Shown: one piece after another, positions 1 to 7,830 of the stretch
Numbering within the stretch: position 1 is the first letter of the stretch
Layout: each line of letters begins with the position of its first letter
NCBI GenBank assembly: GCA_965530995.1
Contig: CBESOB010000043.1
Coordinates: 1-16,337 of the forward strand
DNA length: 16,337 nucleotides
Source of the DNA: JABABD01 sp965530995
GTDB lineage: Bacteria > Bacteroidota > Bacteroidia > Flavobacteriales > Flavobacteriaceae
Direction of reading: 5' to 3'
The notes under the pieces: generated by a model
Told to the model about the DNA's origin: nothing
Database searches by the model: none
What the model saw: the letters and a program-made list of their open reading frames with translations, nothing else
Translations under genes and position numbers: made by a program

Positions 1-267
1 TAGGATGTGTGCCCAATGATTTTTAAATGAAATCAAGATACTGCAAACTATAGCAGCTAACATGCCACCATAGGTATACCATTTTATATCCACACCTTCA
101 GTATAGAGTTTCCAGACATACATCGTCATAGAAGCGATGATAATGATCATGGCTAAGGATTTTACAAAAATCCCAGTGACAGTCATCTTTTTGGATGAGC
201 TATTGTTGCCACCCCAAAAGTAGTTCGTAAATGCAGGATTAGATGTTTTATAATTGAATAGGTTCAC
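1..267 (-). CDS. Bax inhibitor-1/YccA family membrane protein, N-terminal part (3' end outside window)
   Basis: This is an open frame on the minus strand that runs off the left edge; 89 codons are visible. The start is a GTG at 265-267, which shares one base with the TAG stop of the upstream gene (TAGTG), and an in-frame TAA lies only three codons further up, so translation is probably coupled. The visible protein begins with a short cytosolic stretch carrying SNPAFTNYFWGG, then KKMTVTG and a hydrophobic segment (about residues 31-50), then a second hydrophobic segment (about 68-82). This order matches the start of flavobacterial YccA-like proteins of the Bax inhibitor-1 family, which are multi-pass inner-membrane proteins, in some bacteria linked to calcium leak or to FtsH protease control. 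The specific role here is unknown. The family call rests on recognition of the N-terminus only. Confidence 0.75.
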   Translation of the reverse strand, partial: MNLFNYKTSNPAFTNYFWGGNNSSSKKMTVTGIFVKSLAMIIIIASMTMYVWKLYTEGVDIKWYTYGGMLAAIVCSILISFKNHWAHIL

Positions 268-1142
268 TATAAATTAAACTTGTAACCGACACTAAAATCT
301 GTTGAAAAGTTATCTTTATTATCTAAGAATAATGCAAATAGCTCACCGTAAGATAAGGTTAAAAATCCGTTTTCACTGACTCTGATGTCAGCACCCAAGC
401 CAAAAATAACGGGTGCATCAAAATTGCTCGCTGAACGTTCTTCAGTCACCGGCATATCCATATCATCCAAATACGTATAATTTCCCATTGAAACACTAAA
501 GGTCGTTAGTTTGATATTGGCATAAACATTAAAACCCTCTTTTAGTATAAACCTGAATCTGTAGCCTAAAGACAATTCAGTGTTAGTATAGTTGAGTTTG
601 TCATTTTTAAAAACATGTCTAAGACCTAAAAACGAGGCATGGCGTTTGGCCATGTCATCATCGTATATTTCCAGTTCTGCTGCGATTACTGGTGATAAAT
701 CATTTTCTGGATTGGTAACGAAGGGATTATTTGTAATACCCGCTGAGAATCCTAATCTTGTTTTAACTGCTATCGCATTAGTTTTGTAAACGTAATTTGG
801 ATCAACCGAGGCATTATAATCATTAATGAAATTCTTCAAACTATAAAGTAGTAGTTTCACATTGTTATAATCTACTTTGCCATCGGCTGTAAATTCCTTG
901 AGCGTAACAATATATTCTTCGTTATACTCACCATCTTGTTTTGTGTTTGCCAACTCTTTGATAGCGTTGTCCTTGCTAATGAAATAGCGATATTCATTGT
1001 CAATGATATTCCATAAAAGGGTTGCAGTACCGCTGACCTCAGTTTTCAATTCGTAAGATTCTCCGTTTACGGTGTAGGTTTGCTGTGCATTTAATTGGAA
1101 AGCACAGAGCACTATCAATGCTGTAATAAGTATTGTTTTCAT
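267..1142 (-). CDS. Secreted or outer-membrane protein of unknown function
   Basis: This protein of 291 residues begins with a clear signal peptide: MKT, a hydrophobic core, then a cut site after about residue 19 (FQLNA/QQ). The frame is open to 1211, but the longer N-terminus would overlap the glycosyltransferase gene and bury the signal peptide, so the ATG at 1140-1142 was chosen. Residues 20-110 hold a globular region beginning TYTVNGESYELKTE. The last 150 residues show alternating polar and hydrophobic strands (LGFSAGITNN, ELSLGYRFRF, VYANIKLTTF) and the chain ends in SVGYKFNL, with aromatic and hydrophobic terminal residues, as in outer-membrane beta-barrels. I do not recognise a named family. 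The gene sits 52 bases after the glycosyltransferase stop and overlaps the next gene by one base, so it is probably co-transcribed with the envelope genes upstream. Confidence 0.7.
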   Translation of the reverse strand: MKTILITALIVLCAFQLNAQQTYTVNGESYELKTEVSGTATLLWNIIDNEYRYFISKDNAIKELANTKQDGEYNEEYIVTLKEFTADGKVDYNNVKLLLYSLKNFINDYNASVDPNYVYKTNAIAVKTRLGFSAGITNNPFVTNPENDLSPVIAAELEIYDDDMAKRHASFLGLRHVFKNDKLNYTNTELSLGYRFRFILKEGFNVYANIKLTTFSVSMGNYTYLDDMDMPVTEERSASNFDAPVIFGLGADIRVSENGFLTLSYGELFALFLDNKDNFSTDFSVGYKFNL

Positions 1143-1194
1143 TTCGATTTGGGATTGAAATTCAAGTAAAGGTAATAAATCTGTGGAAATGGCT

Positions 1195-2307
1195 CTATTT
1201 CTTGAATTCACGTCCTTTCCATATATATCCGCTGTACCAAGCAGAAATGGCTATGTACACATTGAAAAAGGGATATAATAGGCTGCTTAAGAAGTAGGAT
1301 TTCAAGTATTTAGTTTGGTTCATGAATTGTGTGGTCTTCAAAATAAGCCAAAGATCAACACAAAACTTGATAAGAAATACATAACCAATGGTATTAATAC
1401 TATAAACACCAAAAATACTTAGGAATAATCCAGCCAAAAGAGAGAAATTCATTAGTAATACAATGGCTCCCACAATTTTTCCGAACGAATTGGAATAAGA
1501 TGATGTCTTTGCCGCCCAACGTCTTCGTTGTGCAATTAGACCTGATAATTTGGGTTCTGGCTTTGTCAAGACAATCGCACTTTGGTGTTTTATATAAATG
1601 ACATCATCAGGATATTTTCGTAATACTTTTTCCATTAAGAAGATATCATCCCCAGAGGCAATATCGTCATTACCCTTGAATCCATTCAGGTCGATAAAAA
1701 GTTGCTTGGAGTAGGCTAGATTTGCGCCATTGCAAAGAAATGGTTTACGGACCCCAAAGCCTCCAATGGTCCCTCCGATCAGACTCAAGAAATCCAGTAA
1801 CTGGAATCGCTTCAAGAATGTGTCATTATTGGAGTATGTTACTGGGCCAACAATCATTTTTGGCTGCTTTTGTTGAATGAAGGCGTCAAGAGTGATTAAC
1901 CAATCTTGATTGAAAACACAATCGGCATCCGTGGTTACTACCCAGTCATGGTTTGAGTGGTCAATGGCGGTTGTTATGGCATCTTTCTTAGGAGACACTG
2001 ACAATCTCTTGTTTTTAAATAGCATAACTTCAATATCGAATTCGTTGATCACATTCACTGATTCATCAGTGGAATCATCATCGATCAAAATGAATTCCAA
2101 CAATTCTGGAGGATAATTCAGTGCCGATAATGAACGCAATAAATTCGGAAGATTTTCTGCCTCATTCCTAAACGGAACAACAATTGAAAATGTTGATTTC
2201 GGAACGGCATTCTCGTATTTGAAACCGATGACCTTGTCAAAACCGAAAACGAAACGTCCGATGATAAAGAGATAGAGAAGTGTGATTACAATTAAGGCTA
2301 GTGTCAT
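1195..2307 (-). CDS. Membrane-anchored family 2 glycosyltransferase
   Basis: This 370-residue protein has an N-terminal membrane segment (residues 2-22), a GT-A glycosyltransferase domain (about 40-265) and two or three C-terminal membrane segments (about 278-365). Visible family 2 motifs are SIVVPFRNE (41-49), the nucleotide-sugar aspartates IDDDSTD (75-81), the DxD-type TDADC (126-130), SGDD (218-221) with the likely catalytic acid, and QRRRW (260-264), the QxxRW motif of processive and lipid-linked GT2 enzymes. It is therefore probably an active inner-membrane transferase that uses a nucleotide sugar at the cytosolic face. The acceptor cannot be read from the sequence. Its ATG lies inside the stop of the flippase-like gene (4-base overlap ATGA), so the two are co-translated, and a joint role in making and moving a glycolipid or glycan precursor is an inference. 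Confidence 0.9.
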   Translation of the reverse strand: MTLALIVITLLYLFIIGRFVFGFDKVIGFKYENAVPKSTFSIVVPFRNEAENLPNLLRSLSALNYPPELLEFILIDDDSTDESVNVINEFDIEVMLFKNKRLSVSPKKDAITTAIDHSNHDWVVTTDADCVFNQDWLITLDAFIQQKQPKMIVGPVTYSNNDTFLKRFQLLDFLSLIGGTIGGFGVRKPFLCNGANLAYSKQLFIDLNGFKGNDDIASGDDIFLMEKVLRKYPDDVIYIKHQSAIVLTKPEPKLSGLIAQRRRWAAKTSSYSNSFGKIVGAIVLLMNFSLLAGLFLSIFGVYSINTIGYVFLIKFCVDLWLILKTTQFMNQTKYLKSYFLSSLLYPFFNVYIAISAWYSGYIWKGREFKK

Positions 2308-3275
2308 TCGTTGTCGGAAGAATAATAGTTAAAATTCAATATATGATAGCTCCCAATAACCGAAGGTAGCACAAAGTTCAGAATCCACATCAGTGTAACT
2401 ACACATAACACCGTAAATTCATTAATACCCAAAAAGCCGAAAACATAAACTGCGACGCTCCCTTTTACTACTACATCGAAAATAAAAAGTGTTGGTACCA
2501 CGGATGCTAATAAGTACATACTTGTAATCCCTATCATGGTTTCAAGATATGGTAATTCTATACCCAACACTACAAGAAGAAAATAGAATTGATAGGAGAA
2601 TATGGCATATCTCATTAAAGAAATGATGAAAACAGCGATTTTTTTCTGAAAAGGAATCTCTTTAATGAATGTTTTAATACGCTCAAGAGAAAATCCCTTG
2701 ATCCTAAATCTTTCCTGCGAAACACCTAATATTACTAATCCTATCATAATTAATAGTACCAACCCGAATCTAGAGACTCTATAATATGAAATCTCCACAT
2801 CATAAGCGTTTAGAAAAAAATACAGCCCGATTATTCCTAAGATCATGGTTATACTCATCTGGAATATATTTCCCATCAGATTCAAAAGTAGGATTCGTTT
2901 CCTGAATCGTTTAGCAAAATAAATAGCTTTTGCACCATATTCACCCACCCTATTAGGTGTAAAAAGGGATGCTGTAAGAGCACTTAAACTTTGTTTTGCA
3001 GCTTCAATGAAAGATACTTTTCTAACTACAGACACCAACACCTTCCATTTCAGAATTTCCAAAAACCAGTTGAAAATGCTTAAAAACAACACAAAAGCGA
3101 TATTTTTTGATGTAAAAACGTTGTTTTTTGATATAAAATCAATAAAAACACGAAAATCCAGTGCTTGATTATTTATTAGTCTATTGTAAATATAATAAGA
3201 GGCACCAATCACGATAGCCAATTTGATCAGTACAAAAAAGAATTGTTTAGTTTTGTATGGCAATGCATGGTACAT
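2304..3275 (-). CDS. Flippase-like membrane protein (lysylphosphatidylglycerol synthase TM / UPF0104 type)
   Basis: This polytopic membrane protein has 323 residues when started at the ATG at 3273-3275; a GTG two codons upstream (3279-3281) is possible. About seven or eight hydrophobic segments are spread over the chain. The family signature is the stretch LFTPNRVGEYGAKAIYF in the first half, matching the conserved NRxGE..R region of the LPG-synthase transmembrane domain family (UPF0104). Proteins with this domain but without the C-terminal aminoacyl-transfer domain, as here, are annotated as flippase-like and occur beside glycosyltransferases in glycolipid loci. The soluble transfer domain of MprF is absent, so amino-acid transfer to lipids is not expected. 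It is the first gene of the minus-strand operon and overlaps the GT2 gene by four bases. The promoter of the divergent operon lies within its 5' end. Confidence 0.85.
   Translation of the reverse strand: MYHALPYKTKQFFFVLIKLAIVIGASYYIYNRLINNQALDFRVFIDFISKNNVFTSKNIAFVLFLSIFNWFLEILKWKVLVSVVRKVSFIEAAKQSLSALTASLFTPNRVGEYGAKAIYFAKRFRKRILLLNLMGNIFQMSITMILGIIGLYFFLNAYDVEISYYRVSRFGLVLLIMIGLVILGVSQERFRIKGFSLERIKTFIKEIPFQKKIAVFIISLMRYAIFSYQFYFLLVVLGIELPYLETMIGITSMYLLASVVPTLFIFDVVVKGSVAVYVFGFLGINEFTVLCVVTLMWILNFVLPSVIGSYHILNFNYYSSDNE
3222..3255 (+). promoter_or_regulatory. Bacteroidota-type promoter for the barrel-ruvC-hemW operon
   Basis: TTTG at 3222-3225 and a perfect TAnnTTTG element (TAGTTTTG) at 3248-3255 are separated by 22 bases, inside the 17-23 base range of the flavobacterial consensus. 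The predicted start of transcription is near 3262, giving a leader of about 40 bases before the ATG at 3304. The promoter lies antisense within the first codons of the divergent flippase-like gene because the intergenic gap is under 30 bases. This is a motif match only. Confidence 0.5.
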
Positions 3276-3303
3276 GCCCACAAAATAATACTATTCTTGC
3301 GAT

Positions 3304-3948
3304 ATGGAATTTTCAACAGGAAAATATAGAGACGTTATTTGTTCGATTCTTATGGGATTGGTCATAATAGGCGGATATGCTCAAAGTGAGATGAGCAAAT
3401 GGAAATTTCAGATGTCATTTGGCATAAATTTTCCAGAGAATACGGGGTTTATTAACCCATACGAACCGAAACCACTTAATTTTCCGACCATAAATCTTGG
3501 AGTTCAACATATGTTCAAGGAGGACATGGGCTTGAGACTTGATTTGGGTTATAACCGATTTACAAACGCGGATAATACACCAGAATTCAAGACTAATTAT
3601 ACACGGCTAAATACCCAATTTGTTTACGACGCGACCAAGAGTATTAATTTTTTACCACCTTATACAGGTGTTGTTGCGCATATAGGACCTGGATTGACAT
3701 TTATGAAACCCTTGGGGAATTTCACAGGAAACAAGGAAATGTACCTGAATCTTATGGGAGGAATCGAGTTTCATTATGGTATTACCGATACCGTTTCGGT
3801 CTTTAGTGATCTAACCTATATATACGGCCTTTTTGGAGATAAAGAATATACAACTGCATTTCAGTCGTTTGGTGTGTTTAGAGGAAGTTTATTTACAGTG
3901 AGCTTCGGTATAGCCGTATCACTAAGTGGTTGTCAATATTGCGAATGA
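3304..3948 (+). CDS. Small outer-membrane beta-barrel protein
   Basis: This 214-residue protein has a signal peptide (positively charged start, hydrophobic core at about residues 11-24, likely cut after GGYA before QSEMSK). The rest consists of amphipathic strands typical of an eight-strand OmpA/OmpW-like barrel: KFQMSFGINF, NLGVQHMF, GLRLDLGYNRF, GVVAHIGPGLTF, MYLNLMGGIEFHYG, SVFSDLTYIYG and FTVSFGIAVSL. There is no OmpA-like peptidoglycan-binding domain. The mature chain ends in a short GCQYCE tail with two cysteines, which is unusual for a barrel end. It is the first gene of a compact operon and its stop overlaps the ruvC start (ATGA). Its connection with DNA repair and haem genes downstream is probably only transcriptional. 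The exact function is unknown. Confidence 0.7.
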   Translation: MEFSTGKYRDVICSILMGLVIIGGYAQSEMSKWKFQMSFGINFPENTGFINPYEPKPLNFPTINLGVQHMFKEDMGLRLDLGYNRFTNADNTPEFKTNYTRLNTQFVYDATKSINFLPPYTGVVAHIGPGLTFMKPLGNFTGNKEMYLNLMGGIEFHYGITDTVSVFSDLTYIYGLFGDKEYTTAFQSFGVFRGSLFTVSFGIAVSLSGCQYCE

Positions 3949-4502
3949 TGGATAATGAACTGATCATACTCGGAATCGACCCAGGAACTACTATCATGGG
4001 TTTTGGCCTCATAAAAGTGGTGAACAAGAAAATGGAATTCATCCAGTTGAATGAGCTCAATCTCAAGAAATATGACGACCACTATGTTAAGTTAAAACTC
4101 ATATTCGAGCGTACTATTGAACTTATTGAAACACATCATCCCGATGAAATCGCCATTGAAGCACCGTTCTACGGTAAGAATGTGCAGAGTATGTTAAAAC
4201 TAGGTCGAGCTCAGGGCGTAGCTATGGCAGCCGGTCTGTCAAGGGAAATACCTATTACCGAGTATTTGCCCAAGAAGATAAAAATGGCGATTACTGGCAA
4301 TGGGAACGCAAGTAAAGAGCAAGTCGCCAAGATGTTACAAGGAATGCTAGGATTAAAGACCTTACCCAAAAACCTTGATGCTACGGACGGCTTGGCGGCA
4401 GCGGTTTGTCATTTTTACAATTTAGGTAAACCTACAGTTGGGAAAAGCTATTCTGGTTGGGATGCATTCGTGAAGCAAAATGAGAAAAGAATCAAGAAGT
4501 AG
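3945..4502 (+). CDS. ruvC: Crossover junction endodeoxyribonuclease RuvC
   Basis: RuvC is the dimeric, magnesium-dependent nuclease that resolves Holliday junctions together with RuvAB. The protein has 185 residues, the usual family length. The four catalytic acids are in place: Asp12 in LGIDPGTTIMGFG, Glu72 in AIEAPFYGKN, and Asp145 and Asp148 in NLDATDGLAAAVCHF. The GKNVQSMLKLGRAQG stretch forms the conserved helix after the second motif. An upstream TTG at 3930 is in frame, but the ATG at 3945 makes a 4-base overlap with the stop of the barrel gene and sets the N-terminus at family length; a second ATG follows at 3948. It is followed after six bases by hemW, a pairing I recall from other flavobacterial genomes. 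Confidence in function is very high. Confidence 0.96.
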   Translation: MMDNELIILGIDPGTTIMGFGLIKVVNKKMEFIQLNELNLKKYDDHYVKLKLIFERTIELIETHHPDEIAIEAPFYGKNVQSMLKLGRAQGVAMAAGLSREIPITEYLPKKIKMAITGNGNASKEQVAKMLQGMLGLKTLPKNLDATDGLAAAVCHFYNLGKPTVGKSYSGWDAFVKQNEKRIKK

Positions 4503-4508
4503 CGGAAT

Positions 4509-5636
4509 ATGAGCGGCATCTACATTCACATACCCTTCTGTAAACAAGCTTGTCATTATTGTGATTTTCATTTTTCTACCTCATTGAAGAAGAAAGATGA
4601 ATTGATTCAGGCGCTTGTTAGAGAAATTGAACTGCGAAAAGAAGAGTTTGCAAATAGCACCGTCGAGACTATTTATTTTGGTGGGGGCACTCCTTCATTA
4701 TTGTCTAATGATGAATTATTGATGATCATTGCTTCGGTTCATGAAAATTATCAGGTAACCGAAAAGCCTGAAATAACCTTAGAAGCCAATCCCGACGACT
4801 TAACGAATCAACGAATAAATGACTTAGCAAATACGCCTATCAACCGCTTGAGCATAGGGGTCCAATCCTTCTTCGAGGAGGATCTAAAACTCATGAATAG
4901 GGCGCACAACGAGCAAGAAGCGCAAGAATGTTTGTCGACTGCAATTAGGCATTTCGATAATATTTCTGTCGATTTGATCTATGGAATTCCTGGCTTAAGC
5001 AACAAACGTTGGCGTGAGAACATAAAAACCGCCTTATCTTACGGGATTCCTCATATATCGAGTTACGCATTGACTGTCGAGCCTAAAACAGCATTAGATG
5101 CCTTTATAAAAAAAGGCCTGATTGAAGATGTAGATGATGATATGGCACAAGAACAGTTTGATATATTGGTCAACCAATTGCAAGCCAACAATTTTGTACA
5201 CTACGAATTATCGAATTTCGGAAAGAAAGGGTATTTCAGTAAAAACAATTCGGCATATTGGCAGGGCAAACCATATTTAGGAATTGGTCCATCGTCACAT
5301 TCTTTTAATGGAGTACAACGCAGTTGGAATGTAAGGAATAATTCAAAATATATTAATGCACTCCAAAACAATGAACTGCCTAGTACCTCAGAAACCCTTT
5401 CACTGACCGATAAATACAATGAATTCATTATGACTGGATTGAGAACCGTGTGGGGAGTTTCAATTACGACTATTGAAAAGGATTTTGGTATGATCTACAA
5501 AAATTATCTATTGGTACAAGCTCAAAAACATATAAATGAACATTTGTTGTATATTGAAGATGATATATTAAAAGTATCGAACAAGGGTAAATTCTTGAGC
5601 GACGGAATTGCTTCAGATCTTTTTAAACTAAATTGA
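4509..5636 (+). CDS. hemW: Radical SAM haem chaperone HemW (coproporphyrinogen oxidase-like)
   Basis: This 375-residue radical SAM protein starts with IYIHIPFCKQACHYCDFHF, giving the CxxxCxxC iron-sulfur motif at Cys11, Cys15 and Cys18. The SAM-binding GGGTPS motif is at 58-63, EANPDD follows near residue 95 and IGVQSF near 119. The C-terminal half has the HemW-type NNSAYWQGKPYLGIGPSSHSF region, with Asn replacing the His of the enterobacterial HNxxYW form. The family was long called oxygen-independent coproporphyrinogen oxidase-like, but characterised HemW members bind haem and deliver it to apoproteins, and true HemN proteins have a longer N-terminus and an extra cysteine spacing. Length and the direct N-terminal start fit HemW. 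It lies six bases after ruvC and one base before the cyclase-family gene. Confidence 0.92.
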   Translation: MSGIYIHIPFCKQACHYCDFHFSTSLKKKDELIQALVREIELRKEEFANSTVETIYFGGGTPSLLSNDELLMIIASVHENYQVTEKPEITLEANPDDLTNQRINDLANTPINRLSIGVQSFFEEDLKLMNRAHNEQEAQECLSTAIRHFDNISVDLIYGIPGLSNKRWRENIKTALSYGIPHISSYALTVEPKTALDAFIKKGLIEDVDDDMAQEQFDILVNQLQANNFVHYELSNFGKKGYFSKNNSAYWQGKPYLGIGPSSHSFNGVQRSWNVRNNSKYINALQNNELPSTSETLSLTDKYNEFIMTGLRTVWGVSITTIEKDFGMIYKNYLLVQAQKHINEHLLYIEDDILKVSNKGKFLSDGIASDLFKLN

Positions 5637-5637
5637 A

Positions 5638-6366
5638 TTGAACACAACAATACGAGTAGATAGTAAAGTATACAATATCGATCTTTCCAAGCCCCTGGAT
5701 ATTTCCATTCCTTTAAGGGCTTCAGAAAAGAATGTAAACGCTTGGTACATTGAAGAGCCAAAAATGGAAGCCCTACGCAGCGTTGCAAATGGAGAATCGA
5801 CCAATTTCAATACATTCACATTTAATCCTCATGCCCACGGAACCCATACAGAATGTGTTGGGCATATTACCGAAAAGCCCTATAGTATCAATAAGTGTTT
5901 AAAACAGTTCTTTTTTACTGCGGAATTGATAACTGTGGCACCAGAAAAAGAAGGAGAGGATATGATAGTTTCAAAAAAGCAAATTCAATTTTTATTAAAA
6001 CACAAAGCACCCGATGCTTTGGTCATACGAACGATGCCAAATACTACTGACAAAAAAAGCAGACAATACTCAGATACAAATTGGCCTTATTTAAAGGAAG
6101 ATACCGTTGAATTTATAAGGCGGCGTGGTATAAAGCATTTGTTAATTGATGTGCCTAGTGTAGATAAGGAGAAAGACGATGGGAAGTTATTGGCTCATAA
6201 AGCTTTTTGGGATGTTAATGGCGATCTAAGAAAGGACTGTACAATCACAGAATTGATCTATGTGCCTAACAAGGTGCTGGATGGGAACTATATATTGAAT
6301 TTACAAATAGCTCCTTTTGATAATGATGCCGCACCAAGTAAACCAATTTTATACAAGATAGAATGA
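5638..6366 (+). CDS. Cyclase-family metal-dependent hydrolase (kynurenine formamidase-like fold)
   Basis: This 242-residue protein belongs to the cyclase family (kynurenine formamidase and related amidohydrolases). The family metal motif HxGTHxD appears as HAHGTHTE at residues 65-72, followed by GH (75-76); the usual Asp is Glu here. Other landmarks are DLSKPLDISIPL (15-26), DALVIRTMPN and LLIDVPSVDKEKDDGKLLAHKAFW, whose final His is a usual conserved residue. No ATG is available near the start: the frame opens with TTG at 5638, one base after the hemW stop, so initiation is at TTG or ATT and probably coupled. The substrate is unknown. No tryptophan-catabolism gene is nearby, so kynurenine formamidase is not supported. 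Its stop overlaps the next gene by four bases. Confidence 0.82.
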   Translation: MNTTIRVDSKVYNIDLSKPLDISIPLRASEKNVNAWYIEEPKMEALRSVANGESTNFNTFTFNPHAHGTHTECVGHITEKPYSINKCLKQFFFTAELITVAPEKEGEDMIVSKKQIQFLLKHKAPDALVIRTMPNTTDKKSRQYSDTNWPYLKEDTVEFIRRRGIKHLLIDVPSVDKEKDDGKLLAHKAFWDVNGDLRKDCTITELIYVPNKVLDGNYILNLQIAPFDNDAAPSKPILYKIE

Positions 6367-6725
6367 GCATGCAAAGCACGTTGAAAATAGAGGAATTATT
6401 TATGTTTTTGTTAGGCGTTTATCTTTTTACTTTATTGCATTTGGATTGGTGGTGGTTTCCTTTATTAATACTTCTTCCAGATCTAGGAATGTTGGGCTAT
6501 CTCATGAATCCTAAAAAAGGGGCGATACTATATAACCTATGCCATCATAAAGGATTGGCAATCGCCATTTATTTTTTGGGTATTTACTTTGAAAATTATA
6601 TTTTGCAGCTTATCGGAATAATAATATTCTCACATTCAGCCATGGATCGTATGTTCGGCTACGGATTGAAATATAAGGATAGTTTTCATAATACTCATTT
6701 GGGTGAAATTGGTAATAAAAAATAA
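6363..6725 (+). CDS. DUF4260 membrane protein
   Basis: This small integral membrane protein of 120 residues has three or four hydrophobic segments (about 13-27, 30-46, 66-76 and 80-92). The C-terminal signature SAMDRMFGYGLKYKDSFHNTHLG and the PDLGMLGYL and YNLCHHKG stretches identify it as DUF4260, a family without a defined activity. The histidines of YNLCHHKG and NTHLG are conserved-looking polar residues at membrane edges. Translation starts within the cyclase stop (ATGA overlap at 6363-6366) and the stop is directly followed by the next ATG, so it is part of the same transcript. Confidence 0.85.
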   Translation: MSMQSTLKIEELFMFLLGVYLFTLLHLDWWWFPLLILLPDLGMLGYLMNPKKGAILYNLCHHKGLAIAIYFLGIYFENYILQLIGIIIFSHSAMDRMFGYGLKYKDSFHNTHLGEIGNKK

Positions 6726-7337
6726 ATGGAAGCATTTTTAGGAACCATCATAGGGGTATTAGTGACACTAGGAGGTGTTACTTATATAAATAGTTTAAAA
6801 AAAAGGAGATTGGCTCATTCTCAATCCGTCATTCTTCTGGATAAGATTCGTAGTGTTTGCAAATTCATTACCGTAGAGGGCGATTTTGCAGAGATATATC
6901 ATTACGAAGATGTCAAGGAAAGGTTTCTCAAACTTATCACTAGCAGGAAAAAAGCGCTCGTGGTCATTAATGCGAAGGCTTATGTAGGATTTGATTTTTC
7001 CAAAGTTAAGATGGAAGCCAATGAAAGTTCAAAGACCGTTGTCTTGAATTATTTTCCGCAACCAGAGGTATTGAGTATTGAAACCAATTTGAATTACTAC
7101 GACAAGACAGATGGGTATTTTAATAAATTTGAAGCCACGGATCTTACTGAATTGCATACAGAAGCCAAAAAACATATACAAGACAAGATTCCTGAAAGCG
7201 GATTATATGAAATCGCAGGAAAAGAAGCTTTGGAATCGGTTTTACTTATTGAGAATATTGTTCAGACCATTGGTTGGAAGTTGGATTATTCAGCTTTGAA
7301 AATTGAGGAGGTTCAAAAAAAGCCCATTGAAAAATGA
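6726..7337 (+). CDS. DUF4230 membrane-anchored protein
   Basis: This 203-residue protein has a single N-terminal membrane anchor (about residues 3-22) followed by KKRRLA, which would place the basic segment on the cytosolic side or act as a stop-transfer signal, then a soluble domain. The domain pattern (KIRSVCKFITVEGDFAEIYHYED, KALVVINAKAYVGFDFSKV, LNYFPQPEVLSIETNLNYYDKTDGYFNKF and a helical tail) fits DUF4230, a family common in Bacteroidota and Firmicutes with no known activity. The ATG follows immediately after the TAA of the DUF4260 gene, and the stop overlaps the following gene by four bases. Confidence 0.85.
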   Translation: MEAFLGTIIGVLVTLGGVTYINSLKKRRLAHSQSVILLDKIRSVCKFITVEGDFAEIYHYEDVKERFLKLITSRKKALVVINAKAYVGFDFSKVKMEANESSKTVVLNYFPQPEVLSIETNLNYYDKTDGYFNKFEATDLTELHTEAKKHIQDKIPESGLYEIAGKEALESVLLIENIVQTIGWKLDYSALKIEEVQKKPIEK

Positions 7338-7684
7338 ATATTGAACAATTCAGGTATTATTGTTTAGAAAAGAATGGCGTAACGGAGGAGTTTCCATTTG
7401 ATGAGCAGACGTTAGTTTTTAAGGTTATGGGTAAAATGTTTGCCTTATCAGGTCTAGAAAGAATTCCCAATGAAATTAATTTGAAATGTGACCCCGAAAG
7501 ATCGGTTAGCCTGCGTGAGGAATATGATGGTTTAATATATGGAGGCTATCATATGAACAAGCTCCATTGGAATACATGCGTGCTTGAAAGCCTTCCTGAT
7601 AAATTATTGACTGAATTGATCGATCATTCCTATGAATTAGTGGTGGCTAAGTTTCCAAAAAAAATAAGGGACACGTTTCATTAA
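7334..7684 (+). CDS. MmcQ/YjbR family protein
   Basis: This protein of 116 residues matches the MmcQ/YjbR family in length and motifs: an N-terminal helix (IEQFRYYCLEKNGVTEEFPFDEQTLVFKV), the strand KMFAL, INLKCDPERSVSLREEY in the middle, and YHMNKLHWNTC with the conserved aromatic and histidine residues. Members have a CyaY-like fold, and annotation pipelines call them DNA-binding, but the biological role is not established. It is the last gene of the compact plus-strand operon; its start overlaps the DUF4230 stop (ATGA) and a 340-base non-coding gap follows. Confidence 0.9.
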   Translation: MNIEQFRYYCLEKNGVTEEFPFDEQTLVFKVMGKMFALSGLERIPNEINLKCDPERSVSLREEYDGLIYGGYHMNKLHWNTCVLESLPDKLLTELIDHSYELVVAKFPKKIRDTFH

Positions 7685-7690
7685 TATATG

Positions 7691-7698
7691 TATTTTTG
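7691..7698 (+). promoter_or_regulatory. Candidate -7 element (TATTTTTG) giving a long leader
   Basis: TATTTTTG matches the Bacteroidota -7 consensus TAnnTTTG exactly. No TTG is found at 17-23 bases upstream, so the -33 side is weak. If used, transcription starts near 7705 and the cassette has a leader of about 320 bases that includes the inverted repeats at 7762-7864. Confidence 0.3.
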
Positions 7699-7830
7699 AC
7701 AAAATATTTTTAAAGCCTTTTAATAGTGCACTGAAAAGTTAATAAGATAACATCTTTAATTTGCAATTTTCGCATATGTGATGGAAACGATGAAGATGCA
7801 CAAAGCAGACTTTAATAGTTACATTTAAAC

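Noticed and set aside
1142..1211. Longer N-terminus (23 extra codons) for the secreted protein
   Set aside because: It overlaps the glycosyltransferase gene and places the signal peptide internally.
5522..5819. Two overlapping minus-strand frames across the hemW/cyclase junction
   Set aside because: They are antisense to two supported genes and overlap each other; composition does not look like real protein.
7701..7710. Palindrome AAAATATTTT after the MmcQ/YjbR gene as a terminator
   Set aside because: It consists only of A and T with no loop or T-run; too weak to be called a terminator.
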